Below, piece after piece: positions 1 to 9,800 of a DNA stretch of 64,000 bases (positions are counted from its first letter, which is position 1; every line of letters begins with the position of its first letter). The translations under genes were made by a program, and so were the position numbers. Source of the DNA: Mucilaginibacter jinjuensis (lineage in GTDB: Bacteria; Bacteroidota; Bacteroidia; Sphingobacteriales; Sphingobacteriaceae); NCBI RefSeq assembly GCF_028596025.1, contig NZ_CP117167.1, positions 4,278,001 through 4,342,000 on the forward strand. The letters are read 5' to 3'. The notes beneath the pieces are model-generated. The model ran no database searches. It was not told the DNA's origin and saw nothing but the letters and a program-made list of their open reading frames with translations.

Positions 1-329
1 AACAATAAGGAAAATTATAAATCAAAAGTTTAATAATATTTTATCGAAAGATATTTATTATCATACTAAACAGCCAGTTCATGTAGCAAAAAAAGCTTTT
101 GGTGTAAGTTATATAGCCATAAGCTAAATGTTAAGCATATTTATTGAGATGTACACGCAGAAAGTAATAACCTAAACCTGCTATCGGCATGTTACATCCA
201 GTAGTTACCGCCGTGAAAATATTTTTATATAACTGATAAATGCCGGAGTCCCCCTGGTAAAATGCTGCAAATATTATTTATGCAGCCAGTTCATAAGCGC
301 GACCTACATGCATTACCCTTAACTTTAAT
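1..329. other. AT-rich leader without a recognisable gene
   Basis: I find no open frame with family resemblance here. The word AGCCAGTTCAT occurs twice (near 73 and 283), but I can assign no role to it. The stretch presumably carries the promoter of the ATPase gene that starts at 330. Confidence 0.5.
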
Positions 330-1487
330 ATGGAAGACAAAAACTGGTTTGCTGCCTTAACTGCTAAAAGACTAAATACAGTAGAAACTCTGAAGGAAAA
401 CGGCCTCAATACTTTTATTAATCATATTATAGGCACTTATCACGAACCGGCTCATTTTATTTACGAATTGCTGCAAAATGCCGATGATGCTAAAGCAACC
501 AAAGTACGGCTCGAACTGAAACCCAACGGTGTGTTGTTTACCCATAATGGTAAAGTGAACTTTACCGTTACTAACCCCGATTATGAGCGTGAAGACGATA
601 CCCCACCGGGACATATTAATGCAATAACAGCTTTCTCACTTACGGCAAAAAAGGATGATATTAAGAACCAGATAGGCAAATTTGGCATCGGTTTTAAATC
701 TGTTTTTCAATATACCAATACACCATACGTTTATAATCCGCCTTATTGTTTTAAGATAGAAAAGTTTATTGTACCCCGCGAGATCAAATTCCAGGATGGC
801 TTTTTATACGATAAAGAAACCACTGCATTTTGGCTTCCGTTTGATAAGACAGACAAGACTGCCCAACAAGCCCATCATGAAATTTTTACGCGGTTATCGG
901 ATATTAAAAACCCGCTGCTATTTCTTAGAAATATTACTGTTTTCGACATCGTTAACCACACAACTTTTATCCGGTTTACTAAAGAAATTGAAGAGATAGA
1001 AACCCTCATGATACCAGCCTCTTACATCAAAGTATGTAAGGTTAAGCTAAATGATGATACCATTATTAAGTTTAGCAAAAAGGTAAAAATCACAGATCAT
1101 ACATCAAAGGCATATTTTCTGCCTATCAATGTCGCTTTTATTCTTGATGAAAACAATAACATTAGCGCCGATAAATTATATCAGCATTATTTTAAGCATG
1201 CATGGTCTTTTTTGCCTACCATGCACGAAACTCGATTAAATTATATCTTAAACGCGCCCTTTATACTTTCGCCTAACCGCGAAGCTATCAAAGAAAACCG
1301 CACCGAAAACATACAACTAATTACAGAACTTGCCCAACTGATGGAAACAGCTATTGATATGCTTGATGAACTGGGATATATTACCGGCAAGTTTGATAGC
1401 ACACTGCCGGTACTCAAATATATTACAGCCGAATTTATGCCTATAGCAGAGGTAGTTATAAACAAGGTAAAGGCGGGCAAAGCTTAA
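330..1487 (+). CDS. Short sacsin/NOV-like GHKL ATPase domain protein
   Basis: A GHKL-fold (Hsp90/histidine-kinase type) ATPase module like the one that opens sacsin and plant NO VEIN proteins. Visible motifs are the N-box ELLQNADDAKA (residues 46-56, with the Mg-binding Asn at 50), an HNG at 72-74 where the family often has a D/N-x-G loop, and the glycine-rich lid GKFGIGFKS (116-124). The protein ends at 385 residues with no nuclease, DUF3883 or other effector region, whereas most family members are far longer. No partner gene lies on either side. The molecular role is unknown. A link to defence or to chaperoning is only inference from the family. The ATG at 330 is the only sensible start. 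Confidence 0.7.
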   Translation: MEDKNWFAALTAKRLNTVETLKENGLNTFINHIIGTYHEPAHFIYELLQNADDAKATKVRLELKPNGVLFTHNGKVNFTVTNPDYEREDDTPPGHINAITAFSLTAKKDDIKNQIGKFGIGFKSVFQYTNTPYVYNPPYCFKIEKFIVPREIKFQDGFLYDKETTAFWLPFDKTDKTAQQAHHEIFTRLSDIKNPLLFLRNITVFDIVNHTTFIRFTKEIEEIETLMIPASYIKVCKVKLNDDTIIKFSKKVKITDHTSKAYFLPINVAFILDENNNISADKLYQHYFKHAWSFLPTMHETRLNYILNAPFILSPNREAIKENRTENIQLITELAQLMETAIDMLDELGYITGKFDSTLPVLKYITAEFMPIAEVVINKVKAGKA

Positions 1488-1504
1488 TTTTTTCACAAAA
1501 AATA

Positions 1505-1535
1505 AAGTCCCCTTGCACTCGCTGCTTGGGGACTT
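1505..1535 (-). terminator. Intrinsic terminator hairpin, leftward U-tract
   Basis: Perfect 8-bp arms AAGTCCCC and GGGGACTT around a 15-nt loop. The T-rich tail lies on the minus strand (reading TTTATTTTTTG), so it would stop leftward transcription. It may also stabilise the 3' end of the ATPase mRNA that ends at 1487, although the plus strand has no T-run after it. Confidence 0.55.
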
Positions 1536-1579
1536 CAAACCTAAACCTTATCACAATAATGAGTACATGATACCCATTA
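1505..1579 (-). ncRNA. Candidate short leftward RNA ending in a terminator hairpin
   Basis: On the minus strand a TACGTTTG box (1593 down to 1586) matches the Bacteroidota -7 consensus TAnnTTTG. About 50 bases further on, a hairpin with arms AAGTCCCC/GGGGACTT (1535 down to 1505) is followed by a T-rich run, as in an intrinsic terminator. Together they outline a transcript of about 75-80 nt with only a tiny frame (about 8 codons). No minus-strand gene ends here, so the terminator has no other obvious client. No family is recognised. Position and strand are inferred, not measured. Confidence 0.25.
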
Positions 1580-1684
1580 CTTATACAAACGTAAAATTTA
1601 AAAATGAAGATTTTATGATTTTAAAAATTAGCCAATGAACACTGACATTAATAAGACTTATACTGCGGTAACCCAGTATTCAAC

Positions 1685-1873
1685 AAACAAAAAAGGCTCT
1701 GATAAATCAGAGCCTTTAAGTTTACATGATAGGGTTTTGGTATAAAGAACTATATAAATAAGGTGCTACATTAAAGCTTTGCTAATTATTAATCAATACC
1801 AGAAACAGACATTTTGCTTCTGATACAACATAACCGGTTAAATTATGCTTAACTAATTGCCTTGATTTAGGCG
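1685..1873 (-). ncRNA. Candidate leftward RNA of about 190 nt
   Basis: A minus-strand TAAGTTTG box (1886 down to 1879) fits TAnnTTTG. About 160 bases downstream on the same strand is a strong terminator: stem GGCTCTGA/TCAGAGCC followed by six T (1717 down to 1685). Only very short frames lie between, one of 12 codons. The size resembles 6S-type RNAs, but I could not show the long open-bulge fold, so no family is named. Confidence 0.25.
1692..1717 (-). terminator. Intrinsic terminator hairpin
   Basis: Stem AAAGGCTCTGA/TCAGAGCCTTT with a 4-nt loop. On the minus strand it is followed by TTTTTTGTTTG, a good U-tract. On the plus strand only TTT follows, so leftward termination is favoured. Confidence 0.6.
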
Positions 1874-1886
1874 TTTTGCAAACTTA

Positions 1887-2168
1887 AGATCTGCATTTTT
1901 TTTAAACCGCATTGCTTCGTTATACTAACATAAACAGGAATGAACAGCAGGCTAAAATTTTTACACCAAATACACTTTTCCAGATGCGAAATCCAGTTTT
2001 CGCGGGGTGATGATGAACATAAAATTTAATTTTCATTTCACATTTTAGGGTCTGGTTAATTTTTGATTATAATAGTAAAATATTAAGCTATGGTTTACCT
2101 GATTATTGTTTTAAATTCGGTTTAAGCAACAAGAAAAAGGTTTTGAGCCGTAACTAAAAAATACATAT
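1887..2168. other. AT-rich spacer upstream of the LytTR regulator
   Basis: There is no gene between the candidate RNA promoter and the LytTR start at 2169. GGGTCTGGTTAA at 2048-2059 weakly resembles the repeated GGGTC...TTTAACGG unit upstream of the giant surface-protein gene (11605-11645). It could be an autoregulatory site, but the match is imperfect. Confidence 0.35.
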
Positions 2169-2894
2169 ATGAGATTGAGCTGCTATATAGTTGATGATGA
2201 GTTGCATGCGATAGAAGTATTAGTAGATCATATTGAATCGATAAAAGATCTTCAATTATTGGGCTACAGTACTAACCCCGTTGCCGGCCTACACGAAGTG
2301 AATTCACAAAAACCCGATGTGCTTTTCCTGGATATCGACATGCCTAACCTGGATGGTATTGAGTTTAGAAAATTAATAAAACAGGACATTAGGGTTATCT
2401 TCACTACAGCCTCTCCCAACTTCGCGTTGGATGCGTTTGAAGTTTCGGCTTTTGATTATTTATTGAAGCCCGTTTCGTACTCCCGTTTTCAAAGGGCCAT
2501 CAATAAATTAAACCAGTTTGTAAGTGTTACTGACCAACCCGAGATAAAATTGAAAGATGATTTCTTCTTTATCAAATGTGAAAACAAAGGGAAAGTGGTA
2601 AAAATTAACTTTGATGATATTATGTACGTAGAATCTAACAGTAACTATGTTATAGTAAGCACCAAAGACACAAAGTATAATACCTATTTAACGCTAAAAG
2701 AAATTAAGGCAAGGTTACCTGATAATTCCTTCTTCAGGATTCATAAATCATTCGTGATCAATCATACCAAAATTAATTATATAGACGGCAACCAGGTGGT
2801 ATTAACAGACAAAAGTGTTTTACAATTGGGTAATACGTATCGTGAAGCCTTCTTTGACCTTGTAAACAAGCACATTATTAAAACTTCACGATAG
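2169..2894 (+). CDS. LytTR-family response regulator
   Basis: A two-domain LytR/AlgR-type transcription factor. The receiver domain (about 1-118) has the acidic pair DD at 9-10, the phospho-acceptor Asp55 in LFLDIDMP, and the conserved Lys in LLKPVS. The LytTR DNA-binding domain covers about 138-238 (IMYVESNSNYV, FFRIHKSFVIN). Length 241 is normal for the family. No histidine kinase is adjacent, so it is an orphan. It is convergent with and only 23 bases from the PorP/SprF gene of the giant secreted-protein operon, which makes that operon a plausible target. Possible LytTR-like direct repeats lie upstream of that operon. Confidence 0.92.
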   Translation: MRLSCYIVDDELHAIEVLVDHIESIKDLQLLGYSTNPVAGLHEVNSQKPDVLFLDIDMPNLDGIEFRKLIKQDIRVIFTTASPNFALDAFEVSAFDYLLKPVSYSRFQRAINKLNQFVSVTDQPEIKLKDDFFFIKCENKGKVVKINFDDIMYVESNSNYVIVSTKDTKYNTYLTLKEIKARLPDNSFFRIHKSFVINHTKINYIDGNQVVLTDKSVLQLGNTYREAFFDLVNKHIIKTSR

Positions 2895-2917
2895 CATATC
2901 CTATTTCGGGTCGAATT

Positions 2918-3829
2918 TTATAACAGGTTAATATCTTCCAGGTGCTGACCGAAGCGGTAGGTTAATGTGATCTCATTGGTTGAGTTATTGAACCCGCCAA
3001 TGTTGTTTGATGCTGTACCGAACTGATAGCTGTATCCCAGGCGGAAATTAGCAAACATGAAGCTTACAATACCCGCCATTTCATTATTAGTACGATAATC
3101 GGCTCCTATGCCAAATACATTTTTAAGGTACATAGTGGTCGAAAAGTTAGCCACAAAAGGAATACCCTTGGTATAAGTGGCCAGGAAAGCCGGCTTTACT
3201 TTGAGATCTTTCCCGCCATCAATCAGGTAAGCGCCCGAGAAGTTATAGTGGTTACGGAAATAAGTATTATCCTGGATAGATGCCGTGCCTAATGAAGTAA
3301 AAGTTAGTTCAGGAACTGCCACACCTAAAAAGTACTCATCAGAATAAAGCATCACACCAAAACCAAAGTTGGGCTTGTTCTGGCGAACATCGTCACGGAA
3401 TAGCGGGTCGTTAGCATCTAATGACGAATAGTTGGCCACATAGTTACGGATACCTGCATTAAGCGATACACCTAAATGCGTCTTCTCACTCAGGTTAATA
3501 CTCTTGGCAAAAAAGGCATTGATCTCGGTTAAGTGTTCCACGGCAAACTGGTCGTTCATCACAACAACACCTGCCGAACCATTAATAGCTTCGAGCGGCA
3601 TACTACCGTTAAAAATAAACGTAGTGGGCGAGCCTGGTATACCTGTCCACTGTTTACGCAGCAGGGCGTTTAATGACCCGTTTTGATCCAATAATGAATA
3701 TGCCGGATTAAGCGGCGTTTGGTTATTCATATACTGGCTATAGGTAAATTGCTGCTGGGCCCGGGCCACAGTACCAACACCTACACTTAGCAGGCAAATT
3801 AATATAGCTTTGGTAATATTTTTCATCAT
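2918..3829 (-). CDS. PorP/SprF-family type IX secretion-associated outer membrane protein
   Basis: A predicted outer-membrane beta-barrel of 303 residues. It has a Sec signal peptide (cleavage near VARAQ, about residue 25) and the family's N-terminal signature QFTYSQYMNNQTPLNPAYS, then the TGIPGSPTT loop. PorP/SprF proteins help export or anchor large CHU_C (type B) cargo proteins of the type IX system. It lies 15 bases downstream of the 2516-residue CHU_C protein on the same strand, the standard SprB/SprF-like pairing, so it is probably the dedicated partner of that cargo. MM at the start leaves the initiation codon uncertain by one residue. Confidence 0.92.
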   Translation of the reverse strand: MMKNITKAILICLLSVGVGTVARAQQQFTYSQYMNNQTPLNPAYSLLDQNGSLNALLRKQWTGIPGSPTTFIFNGSMPLEAINGSAGVVVMNDQFAVEHLTEINAFFAKSINLSEKTHLGVSLNAGIRNYVANYSSLDANDPLFRDDVRQNKPNFGFGVMLYSDEYFLGVAVPELTFTSLGTASIQDNTYFRNHYNFSGAYLIDGGKDLKVKPAFLATYTKGIPFVANFSTTMYLKNVFGIGADYRTNNEMAGIVSFMFANFRLGYSYQFGTASNNIGGFNNSTNEITLTYRFGQHLEDINLL

Positions 3830-3844
3830 GCCTCACTCTTAATA

Positions 3845-6800
3845 CTAATCATACTTCAATACAAAATATCCTGTTAAGTGCCTTCCAACACCATTTACTA
3901 CGTATTCAACCAGGTAGAAATAAGTACCTGCCTGTTGTTTAGCACCGGTAAAGTTAGATCGTCCGTCAAAAAACTTATTAGTATTGTCATAACCATTAAT
4001 TTCATACACCCTTACGCCGTTTCTGTTAATAATAGTAACACGGTTATCAGGATGCTCATTAATACCTTCAATGTATAACACATCATTTATCCCGTCGCCG
4101 TTAGGTGATACCGCAGGATGTACAATTACCTCTCGGTTAAGATCTTTCACCTCAAGGTTTCGCACTACAGTATTAGCCGCATAATAATTAGCGTCTCCAG
4201 CCTGGTTGGCAACAATACCAGTAATACCTACCCGAAGCGAGCTAACTGTTAATCCATTTATCGATGCAATCACTGGATCGTTGGTGGTAAAGGTTACCGG
4301 CAGGCCCGAGCTCGATTTAATATTGCTCAGATCATAAGTAGTGCCGCGAAGCTGTACAGGGATATTGGCAAAATCAATAGTTTGCGCAGCCTTGTTTACA
4401 ACCATAAACTGACTGATGGATGGTGTAGTATTATAATCAGGGTTTACAGGCAGCGATGCTGTAATAGTTACATAACCGGCACCCACAATGTGTATCTGGC
4501 CATTCACTATAGTTGCCACGGCAGTATTGCTGCTGGTATATATAATAGGCTCACCGCTGGTGGCTGTTGCACCGGCATCAAAATCAGGGTCGCCATACGT
4601 TTTAACCGGTAATTGGTTAAACGTAAGGTTACGGCCAATAGTAGTAACAGTAAGCGTTGCATTTACATACCTGAAGGTATAATCGTTAGATACGGCCCCG
4701 TTAACCGTAATTGGATAAATACCAACTAACGACGCAGTAGTGGCCGTTGTAGTTGCAGTAGCTTGCGTTGTAAGATTAGCCTGCGTATCGCCATTTACAA
4801 AGCCCGAATAGTTGATTGTAAAATCAGGATTAGGCTGATTATAAGGGCGAGATACATCGTTAGTAGAAACATTCAATGCTGCCTTACTAACGGTAATAGC
4901 TACATTTTTAGTTACTGTTATATAATTTACAGCATCAGTTGGGGTAAATGTTACCGCCAGGGTTTGGTTGGATCCTGCATGCAATACAGTACCCGCAGCA
5001 GGCGAATAGGTAAACGTACCTGGCACGGTGGTAGAAGCATACAATTGCTGATCGCCCAATGCTGTACCATAAGTAATAGCTGTAGGGTTAGTCCAGGTAA
5101 GTACCGGTGTAAGTTTGCCCACGCCTATCTGTACAGTTTTGGTAACTGAATTGTAATTGCTGGCATCTGTAGGTGTAAATGTTACCGACAAGGTTTGATT
5201 TGCACCTGCATTAAGCACATCTCCAATTGCCGGGGTATAAACAAATGTACCCGGTACATTGGCCGTTGCATTAAGTTGTGTTGCGCTTAACGCCACACCC
5301 TGAGCAATATTTGATGGGGTTGCCCAGGCTATTACAGGGTTAGCCTTGTTAACAGTTATGCTAACTGTTTTACCTGCAACCTGATAATTATTACTACCCG
5401 GAGTAAAAGTGGCTAATAACGTTTGCGTACCCACATTTAACACTTCGCCAAAATTAGGTGAGTAAACAAATGTACCATCAACATTGGCTGTAGCATTAAG
5501 TTGGTTAGCGCTTAATGCCGTGCCATAAGTAATAGGCCCCGGGGCTGTCCAGCTAATTACAGGCTGTGCAGGTTTTACATTAATAGTTACTGATTGATTA
5601 GCCGGATTATAATGCGCCCCATCAGTTGGTGTAAATGTTACAGATAAGGTACGGCTTCCTACTGCTAAAGGAATAACGGTTCCGTCTGTCGAATAAGTAA
5701 ATGTACCATGGATACTGGCATCAGCCGTGGTAGCATTCTGTTGTACCGAATTTATTAATGTACCATAGGTAATATCAGCAGGTCTATTCCAGTTAATTAC
5801 CGGGGTTATCTTAGTTATGTCAACAGCGTATACGTCAATAGTTGTATTAGCCGTAATATTATCGGTATAATTACGGGTATCTGTTGGATGAAACACAACC
5901 GATAATGGCTGGCCGGTCCCAACTGTATTCATCACACTACCTATTGCAGGTGTGTAAACAAACGTACCATCTATAGAGTTAGTGATTTGTGCATTCAACT
6001 GTGCGTTACTTAATACTGTACCTACAGATATAGCTACAGGTTTAGTCCAAATAATTACGGGTGTTACCGGAGTTACTGTAATAGAAACTGTTTTACTGAC
6101 CTGATTGTAAAGGGCAGTATTTGTTGGAGTAAAGTAAGCTGTGATTGTATGAGTGCCCACTGGTAATACACTACTTGTAGCATCAGGCGTGTAGCTAAAT
6201 ACGCCTATTACTGGTGTTGTAGTGTTTGGCACCGTAGCAGTTGCGTTAAGTTGAGTCCTGCCAAGTACTGTACCATAACTAATAGGCGCAGGATCAGCCC
6301 AGTTAATTTGTGGATTAATTGCTGATATATTTACAGGGTTAACAGTTACTGTTGCTAATACATTTACAGTTTTATAATTAACTGCATCTGTTGGCGTAAA
6401 CTTAGCTGCTAGTGTTTGATTCCCCTGTGTATTCATAATTGTACCCAAGGGCGGATTGAAGGTAAAAGTTCCTGTTGTCGTAACAGTACTGGCATTTAAT
6501 TGATCCATTGTTAATGCAGTACCTACCGTCATAGGCAGTGGGTTCCATGTAATAGCAGGGGTAACTTGGCCCACGGTAATATGTGAGGTGAACACAACAG
6601 GTGTTGGGTCATAGTTCGGGTCACTGGCCGTAAATGTCGCCGTGATCACCTCGCCGCTCCCTACAGGTAATACCGTGCCCAGCAGCTGGCTGTAGCTCAT
6701 GTTGCCACTCACATTACCAACTGTCGTTGCATTCAACTGGACATTGCTTAACGCCGTGCCATAAGTGATCGGGGCCAGCGGGTCTGTCCATACGATCTGA

Positions 6801-9800
6801 GGGATAGCCGCATCTACCGTGATCTGGGTCGTTATGTCTTTTGGCGCATAGTCTGTATCATCAGGTACAAAGTGTGCGTGTAACGTATGCACACCTTTGC
6901 TTAATACGGTACCGGCACTTTCTGTATAAGTGAAATGCCCGGTTAAACCTGCTGTTAATACCGATGCATCGAATATCCCTGCCGGTAATCCAGTACCGTA
7001 CGCAATATGACCCTGGTCTGCCCAGTTCAGCGACGGGTCAAGTTGTGTTACCGTAACCGATATCGTTTTACTACCCCCGGTATAACTCACGTCATCCGGT
7101 GAAGATGGCGTATAAGTTACTGTCAGGTCCTGAGCAGATCCCGTATAATGTAACTGCCCGCCTGATGGACTGTAGACCTTGTTTCCATTTAGCGTTACAC
7201 CACCTATACCCGTAACCGTCGCCGTTTCCAGCGTACTGATAGCTGTCTTGGCAGGATATGTGCCTGATAAAGCCCAGTTGATCAATGGTGAAGCCTGGCC
7301 CACATGCACTGTTACCGTTTTGCCCGTGCCGCTATAGTTCGCATCATCTGGTGAGGACGGTACATACGTCGCGATCAGGTCATCGTTTCCAACGGGTAAA
7401 ATCGTATGCTCGTCTATCGGAGAATTATTATAGCTATATGTTATTGTGCCTTGCAGGGCAGGTGTTACCCTACCTGCTTTCGTAGCCGTTGCATTAAAGT
7501 ATGCCAACCCCAACTCTACCCCATAAGTCAGTGTCGTCGATGGGGTCCAGTTGATCTGTGGCGTTGCCCGGTTTACATCAATATGTGAGGTGAACACAAC
7601 AGGTGTTGGGTCATAGTTCGGGTCACTGGCCGTAAACGTCGCCGTGATCACCTCGCCGCTCCCTACAGGTAATACCGTGCCCAGCGGCTGGCTGTAGCTC
7701 ATGTTGCCACTCACATTACCAACTGTCGTTGCATTTAGCTGGACATTGCTTAACGCCGTACCATAAGTGATCGGGGCCAGCGGGTCTGTCCATACGATCT
7801 GAGGGATAGCCGCATCTACCGTAATCTGGGTCGTTATGTCTTTTGGCGCATAGTCCGTATCGTCAGGTACAAAATGTGCGTGTAACGTATGCACACCTTT
7901 GCTTAATACGGTACCGGCACTTTCTGTATAAGTGAAATGCCCGGTTAAACCTGCTGTTAATACCGATGCATCGAATATCCCTGCCGGTAATCCAGTACCG
8001 TACGCAATATGACCCTGGTCTGCCCAGTTCAGCGACGGGTCAAGTTGTGTTACCGTAACCGATATCGTTTTACTACCCCCGGTATAACTCACGTCATCCG
8101 GTGAAGATGGCGTATAAGTTACTGTCAGGTCCTGAGCAGATCCCGTATAATGTAACTGCCCGCCTGATGGACTGTAGACCTTGTTTCCATTTAGCGTTAC
8201 ACCACCTATACCCGTAACCGTCGCCGTTTCCAGCGTACTGATAGCTGTCTTGGCAGGATATGTGCCTGATAAAGCCCAGTTGATCAATGGTGAAGCCTGG
8301 CCCACATGCACTGTTACCGTTTTGCCCGTGCCGCTATAGTTCGCATCATCTGGTGAGGACGGTACATACGTCGCGATCAGGTCATCGTTTCCAACGGGTA
8401 AAATCGTATGCTCGTCTATCGGAGAATTATTATAGCTATATGTTATTGTGCCTTGCAGGGCAGGTGTTACCGTACCTGCTTTCGTAGCCGTTGCATTAAA
8501 GTATGCCAACCCCAACTCTACCCCATAAGTCAGTGTCGTCGATGGGGTCCAGTTGATCTGTGGCGTTGCCCGGTTTACATCAATATGTGAGGTGAACACA
8601 ACAGGTGTTGGGTCATAGTTCGGGTCACTGGCCGTAAATGTCGCCGTGATCACCTCGCCGCTCCCTACAGGTAATACCGTGCCCAGCAGCTGGCTGTAGC
8701 TCATGTTGCCACTCACATTACCAACTGTCGTTGCATTCAACTGGACATTGCTTAACGCCGTGCCATAAGTGATCGGGGCCAGCGGGTCTGTCCATACGAT
8801 CTGAGGGATAGCCGCATCTACCGTGATCTGGGTCGTTATGTCTTTTGGCGCATAGTCTGTATCATCAGGTACAAAGTGTGCGTGTAACGTATGCACACCT
8901 TTGCTTAATACGGTACCGGCACTTTCTGTATAAGTGAAATGCCCGGTTAAACCTGCTGTTAATACCGATGCATCGAATATCCCTGCCGGTAATCCAGTAC
9001 CGTACGCAATATGACCCTGGTCTGCCCAGTTCAGCGACGGGTCAAGTTGTGTTACCGTAACCGATATCGTTTTACTACCCCCGGTATAACTCACGTCATC
9101 CGGTGAAGATGGCGTATAAGTTACTGTCAGGTCCTGAGCAGATCCCGTATAATGTAACTGCCCGCCTGATGGACTGTAGACCTTGTTTCCATTTAGCGTT
9201 ACACCACCTATACCCGTAACCGTCGCCGTTTCCAGCGTACTGATAGCTGTCTTGGCAGGATATGTGCCTGATAAAGCCCAGTTGATCAATGGTGAAGCCT
9301 GGCCCACATGCACTGTTACCGTTTTGCCCGTGCCGCTATAGTTCGCATCATCTGGTGAGGACGGTACATACGTCGCGATCAGGTCATCGTTTCCAACGGG
9401 TAAAATCGTATGCTCGTCTATCGGAGAATTATTATAGCTATATGTTATTGCTGTACTACCCGCAAGAGCCGGCGTAGTCGTGCCCGCTTTCGTCGCAGTT
9501 GCACTAAAATATCCAGCTCCTAATTCAGTTCCATAAGTCAGTGTTGTTGCTGGTGACCAGTTGATCTGTGGCGTATCTTTGTCTATATCAAAACCAACAT
9601 GAAGTGTAGCGGCGTTATATGTGGTAGTTGCAGCTTGTGAAATAATAATATCTACATGCCCCACTCCTACTATGTTTATAGTACTTGGAGCAGTAAGTGT
9701 AGCACCAACGCTCGATGGATCTAATGAATAGGTAAATGCTCCGGCAGATGCTGATGACGGATGTAAAAGTGGTTGGATGTCAAACGAAGCATCATTATAT

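Noticed and set aside
4763-5149. 128-codon plus-strand frame inside the giant gene
   Set aside because: It lies opposite a clearly coding repeat region and shows no family resemblance; the Cys/Arg/Tyr-rich composition is typical of an antisense frame.
7285-9477. Three identical plus-strand frames of about 62-66 codons, 1002 bp apart
   Set aside because: They are antisense shadows of the 1002-bp repeats in the minus-strand giant gene; their identity only reflects the DNA repeat.
6581-9586. Long tandem repeats considered as a CRISPR array or integron
   Set aside because: Units are 1002 bp, in frame and coding for Ig-like domains; there are no short repeats with unique spacers, no cas genes and no integrase.
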